In this document: positions 23,778-31,908 of the stretch, piece by piece
Position numbering within the stretch: position 1 is the first letter of the stretch
How the letters are laid out: each line of letters begins with the position of its first letter
Origin: Pusillibacter faecalis
Lineage (GTDB): Bacteria; Bacillota; Clostridia; Oscillospirales; Oscillospiraceae
Direction: 5' to 3'
DNA: 64,000 nt
Assembly (NCBI RefSeq): GCF_018408705.1
Contig: NZ_AP023420.1
Location: forward strand, 2,666,001 to 2,730,000
Position numbers and translations under genes: made by a program
Notes under the pieces: generated by a model
Told to the model about the DNA's origin: nothing
The model's input: the letters and a program-made list of their open reading frames with translations, nothing else
The model's database searches: none

Positions 23778-24884
23778 ATGAAACAATTATCCGTGATGCT
23801 AAAACCTGCATCTTCTCTGTGCAATATGCGCTGTAAATATTGTTTTTACGCAGATGTCAGCAGTCTGCGGGATGTTTCCTCCTATGGACTGATGAAGGAG
23901 TCCGACGCGATCATCGCCAACATCTTCCGTGACCTGGAGCGCGGAGACATCTTGACATTGGCCTTTCAGGGCGGGGAGCCGACCCTGGCCGGACTGCCCT
24001 TTTTCCAGCACTTTGTGCAGCAGGTCTCCCGATATGAATCACTCGGCGTTCGGGTCTCTTATGCCTTGCAGACGAATGGGCTTCTTTTGGATGATGCCTG
24101 GTGTGCCTTTTTGAAAAAGCATGGATTTTTGGTGGGACTTTCCATAGACGGCCCATCGGCATATCATGATGCCAACCGCCTGGACGATACCCGCAAGGGG
24201 ACGTTCCGACGTGTTTTGGAGGTCAAGCAGCGGTTGGATCATTTTGGCATTGAGTACAATGTGCTGATGACGCTTACGAAAACCTTGGCCAGGCACCCAC
24301 AGCAGGTCTGGCGTTTCATGGAGGAGCAAGATCTTCATTTTGTGCAGATGACGCCCTGCATGGGGCCCATGAATCAGGCGGAAACACCGTATGCACTGAC
24401 GCCTGAACGGTACGCCTCCTTTTACATAGCTCTTTTTGATTTGTGGTACCAGAGCTACCAGAAGGGGATTTACCGCAGTGTCAAGCTGTTTGACGACCTT
24501 GTGAACCTGCTGGCTGTTGGACAATGCAATGCCTGCGGCCTGGTGGGGAGCTGTCAGACTCAGATCGTTGTGGAGGCGGACGGCGGCGTTTATCCCTGTG
24601 ATTTCTATGTGCTGGATGAGTGGCGGGTAGGCAACCTCTGCCAGGAGTCTCTCCGCCAGGTATGGGATCAGGCGCAGAAAAGCGGATTCCTCACCCGGGA
24701 GAGAGAGCCGCTCGCCCTGTGTGAACAGTGCCCATACCGCTCCATGTGCGGCGGCGGTTGCCGGCGGATGCGGAGAGAGGTCTACTATGCGCCGGGGGCG
24801 GCTGCTTGCGGACATCGGATTTTTCTGGACGCTGTGATTGACCGGCTACGGCAGCTTGCCGCGCTTCATCAGAGGCGGCCATAA
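23778..24884 (+). CDS. Anaerobic sulfatase-maturating enzyme (radical SAM, SPASM)
   Basis: A 368-aa protein. The radical-SAM motif CNMRCKYCFY lies near residue 15, and the SAM-binding GGEP motif is seen as FQGGEPTLAG. The C-terminal SPASM/auxiliary cluster region has CNACGLVGSC, VYPCDFY and CEQCPYRSMCGGGCRR. Enzymes of this class oxidise the active-site Cys or Ser of sulfatases to formylglycine without oxygen. ATG 23778 follows CTGGAGG. The Cys-type sulfatase encoded 7 kb downstream (31909-33441) is the obvious client, although leftward genes lie between. Confidence 0.9.
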   Translation: MKQLSVMLKPASSLCNMRCKYCFYADVSSLRDVSSYGLMKESDAIIANIFRDLERGDILTLAFQGGEPTLAGLPFFQHFVQQVSRYESLGVRVSYALQTNGLLLDDAWCAFLKKHGFLVGLSIDGPSAYHDANRLDDTRKGTFRRVLEVKQRLDHFGIEYNVLMTLTKTLARHPQQVWRFMEEQDLHFVQMTPCMGPMNQAETPYALTPERYASFYIALFDLWYQSYQKGIYRSVKLFDDLVNLLAVGQCNACGLVGSCQTQIVVEADGGVYPCDFYVLDEWRVGNLCQESLRQVWDQAQKSGFLTREREPLALCEQCPYRSMCGGGCRRMRREVYYAPGAAACGHRIFLDAVIDRLRQLAALHQRRP

Positions 24885-24970
24885 GCCTTTCCTGAAGAGG
24901 AATGTTGTCGGCGCAAGGCGAACAGTGATATTGCTGCGGTTCTATCTCTATAATAGAACTGGAGGTACAC

Positions 24971-25006
24971 GTGATCTTGGATGAACCCTTGGGTGTTCGC
25001 GGGTAA
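24971..25006 (+). other. 11-codon ORF in a structured intergenic stretch
   Basis: A well-placed TGGAGG precedes GTG at 24971, and the frame (MILDEPLGVRG) stops at 25004-25006. Downstream come small hairpins such as CCTGG/CCAGG (about 25044-25058) and then the large inverted repeat at 25073-25115. It could be a leader peptide or chance; no known RNA family was recognised. Confidence 0.25.
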
Positions 25007-25072
25007 ACAACATGGCAAGGGAGGCAGCGCAAGCGCGTAAGGACCTGGAAAGACCAGGAACTTGTGAATCTG

Positions 25073-25115
25073 ATAGAGACCGGCAGGGCATCTATGATGC
25101 CCTGCCGGTCTCTAT
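25073..25115. terminator. Perfect 19-bp inverted repeat between convergent genes
   Basis: ATAGAGACCGGCAGGGCAT / ATGCCCTGCCGGTCTCTAT around a 5-nt loop, between the rightward maturase gene and the leftward dehydrogenase gene (whose stop codon it touches). It is symmetric and lacks long T-runs, so it is probably a weak bidirectional terminator or an mRNA-end stabiliser. Confidence 0.65.
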
Positions 25116-26494
25116 TACGAGCCTGTCTGCTGCGTTTTTTGGATAACTGATAGGGACGCAATGACTTGATCTGCCAGGGGCTCTAACAGTCCTAAATCCC
25201 AAATCATTTGGAGAATGGTGTAGCGGGCGCGAACTTCCTTGCAATAGAGATAAGTGCTGCGCAGCATATCGGCATCCACACCAATCTCTATGGGGAGACA
25301 GGGAGCGTCCAAAGACTTCAGCAAATCCATCACGGTCTGGGAAGAGGGAAGCTCTGTCAAAAGGGCATTCAGTTCATCCCAGTGAGCCTCCATCGTGTCA
25401 ATACGCCGCAGGCGGGCAGTGGGCTCGTTTTTCCGGGCTGTCGCTTCCAGGGCGATGATGCCATCGGTGGCAGAACCATAGGCGGTCCGAATGTGAGCTT
25501 CCCAGGCGGTCTGGTCGTATGCCATGGCACTGGCCCGGGCAGCGTCAAAATCTACAATTGTGCTGCGCAAGGCCTCCACCAGCTTGAGTACCAGAACGGT
25601 CCCCACACCCACCTGAATGCCATGCGGAACAGGACGTCTGTGCTGCTGTTCAAACATCATTTCCCAGTAGTGGGACATGTGGTGTTCACAGCCGGAGGCA
25701 GGACGGGAATTTCCATATAGACTCATGGCGACGCCGGTGAGGACCAGTCCTTCCATTATATTACCCAGTACCTGAGGGTTGCGCTCCCTGGCCTTGCCGG
25801 CATCCTGCAGCACGCCTCGAACACAGGTTTCTACCAGCTCCACGATACGGCTGCAATAGTGTTCATGATTGATGAGGCGGGCCAGCTTCCAATCACAAAT
25901 GCAGGTAAATTTGCCTAACAAATCGCCAAGGCCTGCGGCGATCATCCGATAGGGCGCACCTTTGAGAATTTCGGTATCACCAAGAATGGCCAGAGGAGTC
26001 TGAGCCTCAAAGGTGGTTTTTAAATGGTTGACATTCAGAGCGGCAATGCTGGAGGCAAACCCATCCATGGGAGCGGCAGTGGCCACGGTGAAAAACGGGC
26101 GGCCCATTTTGAAGCTGAAAAAACGGACCATGTCGTTGATCGCGCCTGTGCCGACGGCCACCACCAGATCGCAGTCTGCCGGCATGTGAATGACCAGTTC
26201 ACCAAGGGTTGCCTCGTCGAATCCCGTATGTGTCAGTTGAATGAGCTTTGCTTTGGCGCCGGCGGCCTCCAAAAGCTCCAGGCACCGCTTGCCGGCAATT
26301 TGATACGTCGTTGCGTCACTGACTAAGTACAGGCTCTGAAATCCCTGCTCCCTGGCAATCCGGGGCAAATCATTCAGGGCACTTGGGCCAATACGGACTA
26401 CCTTCAAAGGTGCGTAGTGCTCCTTGCCGCAGGAACATGTGAACGTCTGGTCAAGGTACGTATTTAAAGGCTGTGGTTTTTGCGGCATTTCCAT
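25115..26494 (-). CDS. Glycerol-1-phosphate dehydrogenase-like protein (AraM/EgsA family)
   Basis: A 459-aa iron-alcohol-dehydrogenase-fold protein. NAD-binding VAVGTGAINDMVRFFSF (about 118) and APMDGFASS, then the metal-site His residues in ASGCEHHMSHYWEM and VPHGIQVG, all characteristic of AraM/EgsA enzymes that reduce dihydroxyacetone phosphate to sn-glycerol-1-phosphate. It is longer than typical (about 350-400 aa), with an extra C-terminal helical region. ATG 26494 follows AAAGGAGG. It shares a strand with the DeoR gene 93 bp upstream and is probably part of a sugar or sugar-alcohol pathway; the true substrate is uncertain. Confidence 0.8.
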   Translation of the reverse strand: MEMPQKPQPLNTYLDQTFTCSCGKEHYAPLKVVRIGPSALNDLPRIAREQGFQSLYLVSDATTYQIAGKRCLELLEAAGAKAKLIQLTHTGFDEATLGELVIHMPADCDLVVAVGTGAINDMVRFFSFKMGRPFFTVATAAPMDGFASSIAALNVNHLKTTFEAQTPLAILGDTEILKGAPYRMIAAGLGDLLGKFTCICDWKLARLINHEHYCSRIVELVETCVRGVLQDAGKARERNPQVLGNIMEGLVLTGVAMSLYGNSRPASGCEHHMSHYWEMMFEQQHRRPVPHGIQVGVGTVLVLKLVEALRSTIVDFDAARASAMAYDQTAWEAHIRTAYGSATDGIIALEATARKNEPTARLRRIDTMEAHWDELNALLTELPSSQTVMDLLKSLDAPCLPIEIGVDADMLRSTYLYCKEVRARYTILQMIWDLGLLEPLADQVIASLSVIQKTQQTGS

Positions 26495-26587
26495 GGGAAG
26501 GACCTCCTTTATGAGATAAAAGTACGGGAAATCATCACTGGCGCATTCTGGCGCACGCAGGCTATCAGGCACCCAGAAACAAAAATG

Positions 26588-27340
26588 TTATAGCAGCATG
26601 ACGCCTGCCTGGGATAGCGCTTTTGCCGTAGCATTGCTCAGACCTCCGTCGCTGACAACAATATCTACCTGGTTGGTTGGAATGCTGCGGGCTGCACGGA
26701 TGGCATCTACCTTGCTGGAATCCATCAGTACAACCGTTTTGTCCGAGCGCTCAATCAGGGTTTGAAACAGCGCGGCTGCATGAGCGGAACAGCAGACAAA
26801 GCCAAAATCCGGCCGATAGGCGTCCGTACCGAGAAAAGAAAAGTCAAAGTGCAGCTTGTTCAGCTCCTCAAACACTTTGAAGCCGCTGGAACGTACAGAA
26901 TCTGTATTAATCTGCCCGCCGATCATGGTTGCCTCGATATTGGAGTACTTGGACAGCTCCAGGGCAGTTACCAGACCGTCTGTAAAAACCTGCAGGGGAA
27001 TGTCTGGCAAAACCTTGGTCATCTCCGCGCAGGTGGAACCAGCTGCTATGAATAAGGAGTTATTTGGCCGCAGCAGTTTTACAGCCTTCGCTGCAATCAC
27101 TCTCTTTTCCTCAATATGCTTTGTGGAGCGTGTATAAAAGTTATCCACAGTCCCAATTGCTGCGGGCAACGACTTGGCTCCGCCGTGGATACGGATAATC
27201 TGCAGAGTGGAATCCAGGTATTTCAGGTCCTTTCGAAGCGTAACTTCCGAAACCTCTGGGAAATGCTGTTTTAACTCTGCGAAACTGATCTCGCTTTCGC
27301 GTTTTACAAGTTCTACAATTTCCTGCCTGCGTTTTTCCAT
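26588..27340 (-). CDS. DeoR-family transcriptional regulator
   Basis: A 250-aa protein. N-terminal HTH (about 1-55; FAELKQHFPEVSEVTLRKDL), the IRIHGGA hinge typical of DeoR proteins, and a C-terminal DeoRC sugar-phosphate sensor with LFIAAGSTCAEM and GTDAYRPDFGF. GGAGGGA precedes the ATG. It is divergent from the ABC transporter operon and upstream of the EgsA-like gene, so it likely controls both in response to a phosphorylated sugar intermediate. Confidence 0.88.
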   Translation of the reverse strand: MEKRRQEIVELVKRESEISFAELKQHFPEVSEVTLRKDLKYLDSTLQIIRIHGGAKSLPAAIGTVDNFYTRSTKHIEEKRVIAAKAVKLLRPNNSLFIAAGSTCAEMTKVLPDIPLQVFTDGLVTALELSKYSNIEATMIGGQINTDSVRSSGFKVFEELNKLHFDFSFLGTDAYRPDFGFVCCSAHAAALFQTLIERSDKTVVLMDSSKVDAIRAARSIPTNQVDIVVSDGGLSNATAKALSQAGVMLL

Positions 27341-27413
27341 AAGCTCCCTCCACGATTTTTGTGAATATTAATAAAATAACACAGTGTTTAGGATTTATCA
27401 AGCAATAAAATTA

Positions 27414-27442
27414 TTGACTTTGGCCAATCTGTATGCTATAAA
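27414..27442 (+). promoter_or_regulatory. Promoter of the ABC transporter/sulfatase operon
   Basis: TTGACT (27414-27419), 17-bp spacer, TATAAA (27437-27442). It lies in the 235-bp divergent region shared with the DeoR gene, about 135 bp ahead of the binding-protein start. Confidence 0.75.
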
Positions 27443-27575
27443 AAAGATAGTTTCAAAATGAAATAATTTATTACTAAACAAAATGCATTTGGCGGGTTCG
27501 TTTTTCGCCTTTGTCTCACGAATGTCTTCTGGGTGTGGCACACCTGAAAATAAAAATGAAGGAGCGGAAGAAAAA

Positions 27576-28661
27576 ATGAAAAAGCGTGTTCTTGCAATGT
27601 TGCTATCCATGGCCATGACGGCCACCCTGCTGGCGGGCTGCGGAAGCTCGTCCGATTCAACAGGAGACACAACGGATGGAGATGGGGCCAAGGAATATGA
27701 TGTTCTGAGAGTTGCCATGATGCCGTTTGGTGGCAATGTGCCGGCGCAGTATGCCTACGATCAGGGGTATTTTGAAGAGCTGGGGCTTAACGTTGAATTC
27801 TACCAGTTTGCAAACGGTGCTGGCATCAATGAGGCGCTTGCTGCCAAGGAAGTCGATGTGGGAGTTTCTGGCCTGGCTATGATCTTTTCTCTGGCCAGCG
27901 GCACCTGCAAGATGATCGGTGAGTCCCAGGTGTCTAGTGCGATGGGGGTTTATGTTCGGCCGGACAGCCCGATTCTGGACCATGCAACAGAGGTGGACGG
28001 AACCACGATCTATGGCTCTGCTGACACAGTCAAGGGTATCACGGTCTTGGGGCAGACTGGTACATCTTCTCAATACAACCTGGACGGCTGGCTGGGCATG
28101 TTTGGTCTGACAGAGGCGGACATTGAGTTTGTCAATGTGGGGCTTGGCACAGACATGACCGCATTTCTCTCTGGCGAGGGAGACGCGATTGCCGCATCCC
28201 GTCCCTATACGTTCCAACTGGAGGCCGAGGGCTATGTCAATGCCGGCAACTTTGAGCAGACTACAGATACTGTTCTCACGGATGTGATCGTTGCCCGCAA
28301 CGAGGTTGTTGAAGAGAGGCGGGAGGAGCTGGTCCTATTTATGCAGGCCTATGAAAAGGCGCTGGAGGAAATTTCCGCTGATGAGGAGCTGCGCTACAAC
28401 ACCTCCATGGATTATTTCAAGAATAACGGCCGCGACTACTCCGAAGAGGATATGAGGAACGAGATGAAGGTCAATGACTACATTACCACCGCATATATGA
28501 GCGGGGAGGACTATGTGTTCGGCAACGCTATGGTCAAGATCGGCCAGTTCTATAGCGACTGCGGCCAAATTGAGCCTGAAGCGCTTCCCAATGTCGCTGC
28601 ATCCTTCGATGCTTCCATCATACAGGAGGCTTTGGGAATCACCTTTGACGTTGCTGGATAA
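27576..28661 (+). CDS. ABC transporter substrate-binding lipoprotein (SsuA/TauA/NMT1-like)
   Basis: A 361-aa protein. Signal peptide with lipobox LLAGCGS (Cys about 20), followed by a SsuA/NMT1-type binding fold: VLRVAMMPFGGNVPAQYAYDQGYFEELGL, then ALAAKEVDVGVSGLAMI. Family members bind sulfonates, taurine, nitrate-like anions or thiamine precursors. ATG 27576 follows GAAGGAG. As first gene of an operon that also encodes a sulfatase, a sulfate-ester or sulfonate ligand is a reasonable inference. Confidence 0.85.
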   Translation: MKKRVLAMLLSMAMTATLLAGCGSSSDSTGDTTDGDGAKEYDVLRVAMMPFGGNVPAQYAYDQGYFEELGLNVEFYQFANGAGINEALAAKEVDVGVSGLAMIFSLASGTCKMIGESQVSSAMGVYVRPDSPILDHATEVDGTTIYGSADTVKGITVLGQTGTSSQYNLDGWLGMFGLTEADIEFVNVGLGTDMTAFLSGEGDAIAASRPYTFQLEAEGYVNAGNFEQTTDTVLTDVIVARNEVVEERREELVLFMQAYEKALEEISADEELRYNTSMDYFKNNGRDYSEEDMRNEMKVNDYITTAYMSGEDYVFGNAMVKIGQFYSDCGQIEPEALPNVAASFDASIIQEALGITFDVAG

Positions 28662-28687
28662 CCGGACTCGGCGGCAACCTGTTTCGT

Positions 28688-28722
28688 CATGGGGCCTCAG
28701 GGCCCCATGGCGAGATTTTTTG
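28688..28722 (+). terminator. Intra-operon terminator/attenuator after the binding-protein gene
   Basis: CATGGGGCC / GGGCCCCATG hairpin followed by two T-rich tracts (ATTTTTT and TTTTTTT). It probably keeps the binding protein in excess over the permeases by partial termination. Confidence 0.7.
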
Positions 28723-28748
28723 AAATTTTTTTGATATGGGAGTCAGGC

Positions 28749-29540
28749 ATGAAAAACAATATGCGAAAGAAAGCGGCAGCCAGGAAATACGCGCTTTTGT
28801 CGGTGTGCTCTGTGTGCTGTTTTTTGCTGATTTGGCAGTTCAGTACCGACGTCTTCCACTTCTTTGATCCAACCACACTGCCAAGCCCCGTCACAGTGCT
28901 GCAGACCTTCTTTGACAAATTTACCAATACCAAGCCGGACGGCGCCACGCTCCAGGTACATACGTTAGAGAGCATGAAGGTCGCACTATCCGGCTACTTC
29001 ATTGGCGTTGTGATTGGGGTTCCCCTCGGCATTGCCATGGCGTGGTTTAAACCTGTCGATTATTTTGTCACGCCTTTGTTTGATCTGCTGCGTCCGGTGC
29101 CCGGTATCGCATGGCTGCCGGTGATGATCGTTCTATTTGGTATTGGGCTTTTGTCTAAGGCAATGGTGATTTTCCTCTCAGCATTTATTGCTTGCGTCAT
29201 CAACTCTTACTCCGGCATCAAACATACAAAACCCGTTCATCTCTGGGTGGGACAGACCTTTGGGGCCAGCAATCTCCAACTCCTTTTTAAAATTGCCATC
29301 CCCACCGCGCTGCCAATGATCTTTACGGGCCTGAAGGTAGCGCTGGGTGCTTCCTGGAATGCCCTGATTGCGGCGGAGCTGCTGGCGGCCACCAAGGGCC
29401 TTGGGTTCATGATTAACCAGGCGCGGGGAATTTACCGCCCGGACATTATTCTGGTGGGCATGATCACCGTCGGCATCACTGGAGCGGTTTTGGGCTGGAT
29501 CATTGAGAGAATCCAGCGTATCTTCATCAAGCAGGAGTGA
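28749..29540 (+). CDS. ABC transporter permease 1 (SsuC/TauC-like)
   Basis: A 263-aa, about six-span inner-membrane permease of the BPD_transp_1 family, with the coupling-loop pattern near ASNLQLLFKIAIPTALPMIFTG (about 176-197). MKNNMRKK start after GGGAG. It resembles its neighbour at 29548 in layout but is clearly divergent, suggesting the two form a heterodimeric channel. Confidence 0.88.
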   Translation: MKNNMRKKAAARKYALLSVCSVCCFLLIWQFSTDVFHFFDPTTLPSPVTVLQTFFDKFTNTKPDGATLQVHTLESMKVALSGYFIGVVIGVPLGIAMAWFKPVDYFVTPLFDLLRPVPGIAWLPVMIVLFGIGLLSKAMVIFLSAFIACVINSYSGIKHTKPVHLWVGQTFGASNLQLLFKIAIPTALPMIFTGLKVALGASWNALIAAELLAATKGLGFMINQARGIYRPDIILVGMITVGITGAVLGWIIERIQRIFIKQE

Positions 29541-29547
29541 ATGTGCC

Positions 29548-30333
29548 ATGAAGAAAAAGAAATTCAACGCGATCAAATTTGCGGTGGGAACTTTGGCGAT
29601 TGCCTGCTTTTTGTCAGTGTGGTTTTTTGCCACCAGGGAAGGCACGACACTGGGAAAGCTGATGCCCAATCCCGCAGAGGTGGCGTCCAGGCTCATGGAG
29701 GCCACCTATGAGAAAATCGGCCCCATGACGATCTGGGGCCATATGTGGAACAGCATGCGCCGTGTTTTGGTGGGCTTTTGCATCGCATCCGTATCCGGCA
29801 TTTTACTGGGACTTGCCATGGGCTGGAACCGCACCTGCGAGGCTATCTTTCGTCCAATCTTTGAATTGCTTCGCCCCATTCCCCCGCTGGCGTGGATTTC
29901 CCTGGCCATTGTGTGGTTTGGCCTGGGGGAGGGCGGCAAGTATTTTATTATTTTCGTCTCCGGCTTTTCCAATGTTACCATCAATGTCTACACAGGAGCG
30001 AAAGCCGTGGACCCAGAGCTGATCGGCGCCGCCAAAATGCTGGGCTGCTCCAACCGGCGTATTTTTACATCCATTGTGCTGCCGTCCTCTGTGCCTTATA
30101 TTTTTACCGGGCTTCAAATCGCGATTTCCAGCAGCTGGGCTGCGGTGGTGGCCGCCGAGATGGTGCGCTCTACCAACGGCATCGGCTGGCTGATTACTGC
30201 TGGGCAGAGCATTGGCGATATGGGGCAGGTGATGGTCGGCATCATCGTGATTGGGGTTGTCGGCTTCCTGTTGGCTACTATCATGAGAGGAGTAGAGTCC
30301 AAGCTCTGCGCTTGGAGTCGCGTGCAGGATTGA
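29548..30333 (+). CDS. ABC transporter permease 2 (SsuC/TauC-like)
   Basis: A 261-aa permease with six spans and the EAA-like loop in GAAKMLGCSNRRIFTSIVLP (about 158-177). ATG 29548 follows CAGGAGTGA, 8 bp after permease 1, and its stop overlaps the ATPase start (TGATG). It pairs with permease 1. Confidence 0.88.
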   Translation: MKKKKFNAIKFAVGTLAIACFLSVWFFATREGTTLGKLMPNPAEVASRLMEATYEKIGPMTIWGHMWNSMRRVLVGFCIASVSGILLGLAMGWNRTCEAIFRPIFELLRPIPPLAWISLAIVWFGLGEGGKYFIIFVSGFSNVTINVYTGAKAVDPELIGAAKMLGCSNRRIFTSIVLPSSVPYIFTGLQIAISSSWAAVVAAEMVRSTNGIGWLITAGQSIGDMGQVMVGIIVIGVVGFLLATIMRGVESKLCAWSRVQD

Positions 30334-31085
30334 TGAGCTATGTGATTGAATGCGAGCATATTTCCAAAACATTTGACACCCCTACCGGCGAATTTCAGGT
30401 CATCAAGGATATCAGCATCCAGGCGATGCAAAATGAGATTCTGGTGCTGTTTGGACCGGGGCAGTGCGGAAAGACGACACTGCTGAAAACCATTGCCGGG
30501 ATTGAACCTGCCACCTCCGGCACAGTCCGGATCCACGGCAGGGAAAAAACGAAGCCTGGTCCAGAATGTGGGCTGGTGTATCAGACCACGGCGCTGTTTC
30601 CCTGGCTGACCACCATGGGCAATGTAGAGTACGGCCCGAAGGTCCGTGGAGTGGCAAAAAAGGAACGGCGGGAACGGGCGAAGCACTACATCGACCTGGT
30701 GGGCCTGAACGGCTTTGAGAAGAGTTTTCCGATTCAGCTCTCCGGCGGTATGCGCCAGCGTGTGGGGATTGCCCGCGTATACTGCAACGAGCCGGAGGTC
30801 CTCTTGATGGACGAACCCTTTGGGCATCTGGACGCGCAGACCCGATATTTGATGCAGGAAGAGCTGGAGCGTATCTGGCAGGCAGAGAAGCGGACGATTA
30901 TCTTTGTCACCAATCATATTGAGGAGGCCTTGTACCTGGCGGACCGCGTGCTGGTGATGACCAACTGTCCTGCCACCATTAAGCAGGAATTCAAAATTGA
31001 CCTTCCGCGGCCCAGGGACTATACGGACCCGGAATTTCTGCGCCTGCGGCAAACCATCACAGCCGTTGTGGACCCTGCGGAATGA
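30333..31085 (+). CDS. ABC transporter ATPase 1 (SsuB/TauB-like)
   Basis: A 250-aa nucleotide-binding subunit. Walker A as GPGQCGKTTLL (about 37-47), signature LSGGMRQR (about 138), Walker B VLLMDEPFGHLD, H-loop TNHIEEAL. All catalytic motifs are intact. Its ATG overlaps the permease-2 stop; the next ATPase gene follows within 15 bp. Confidence 0.9.
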   Translation: MSYVIECEHISKTFDTPTGEFQVIKDISIQAMQNEILVLFGPGQCGKTTLLKTIAGIEPATSGTVRIHGREKTKPGPECGLVYQTTALFPWLTTMGNVEYGPKVRGVAKKERRERAKHYIDLVGLNGFEKSFPIQLSGGMRQRVGIARVYCNEPEVLLMDEPFGHLDAQTRYLMQEELERIWQAEKRTIIFVTNHIEEALYLADRVLVMTNCPATIKQEFKIDLPRPRDYTDPEFLRLRQTITAVVDPAE

Positions 31086-31099
31086 TAGGAGGTGTCAGA

Positions 31100-31843
31100 G
31101 TGGAAAACGAATACAAGGTTGTGGTCAAGAACCTGACCAAAAAATTTGGAGATCTGCTGGTTTTGGACGATCTCTCCTTTCATGTTCGAAAAAACGAGTT
31201 TCTCTGTATCGTGGGACCCACTGGATGCGGAAAGACCACCTTCCTGAACAGCCTGAGCAGGCTGTATGATGTTACGTCTGGGGAAATCCTGATCAATGGG
31301 GAGGCCGTTGATCTGAAAAGACACAACATTGCCTATATTTTTCAGGAGTACTCTAACATGCCCTGGCTGACGATTCGCCAGAATGTGGAATTCGGGCTGC
31401 GGATTAAACACATGCCTGAGGACTATATCAAGGAACAAACAGAGTATTTTCTGGATATGGTGGGCCTGACCAAATTTCAGGAGTATTATCCTAGGCAGCT
31501 CTCGGCCAGCATGCTGCAAAGGGCTTCCATTGCACGTGCATTCGCTGTGCGGCCCGAGGTGCTGCTGATGGACGAGCCCTATGGACAACTGGATGTGGAA
31601 CTGCGCTTTAAGCTGGAGGATGAGCTGATTCGCCTCTGGAGGGAAGTGGGAACAACTGTGATTTTTATTACCCACAACATTGAAGAGGCAGTCTACCTCA
31701 GTGAGAGAATCCTGGTTCTGACGAACAAACCCACAAAAATTAAGGCGGAAATTCCCAACAGCCTGCCAAGGCCCAGGGACATTGCCGCACCTGAATTTGT
31801 AGCCCTGCGAAATCAGGTTACGGATTTGATTAAGTGGTGGTAA
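31100..31843 (+). CDS. ABC transporter ATPase 2 (degenerate signature motif)
   Basis: A 247-aa nucleotide-binding subunit. Walker A GPTGCGKTTFL and Walker B VLLMDEPYGQLD with H-loop ITHNIEEA are intact, but the signature reads LSASMLQRASIARAF instead of LSGGQ/M. In a heterodimer with ATPase 1 this would give one canonical and one weakened ATP site. GTG 31100 is selected because AGGAGG lies 7 nt upstream; an ATG at 31082 has no such site. Confidence 0.85.
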   Translation: MENEYKVVVKNLTKKFGDLLVLDDLSFHVRKNEFLCIVGPTGCGKTTFLNSLSRLYDVTSGEILINGEAVDLKRHNIAYIFQEYSNMPWLTIRQNVEFGLRIKHMPEDYIKEQTEYFLDMVGLTKFQEYYPRQLSASMLQRASIARAFAVRPEVLLMDEPYGQLDVELRFKLEDELIRLWREVGTTVIFITHNIEEAVYLSERILVLTNKPTKIKAEIPNSLPRPRDIAAPEFVALRNQVTDLIKWW

Positions 31844-31908
31844 CTGCCTGGATGTACCGCTTTGTTTGTATACAGGACGAAGGCTCTTGAGGATTGGAGT
31901 GGAACTTG

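Noticed and set aside
24691..25161. Leftward 156-codon frame overlapping the maturase 3' end
   Set aside because: It runs antisense to the conserved SPASM region and through the inverted repeat; no ribosome binding site and no sensible product.
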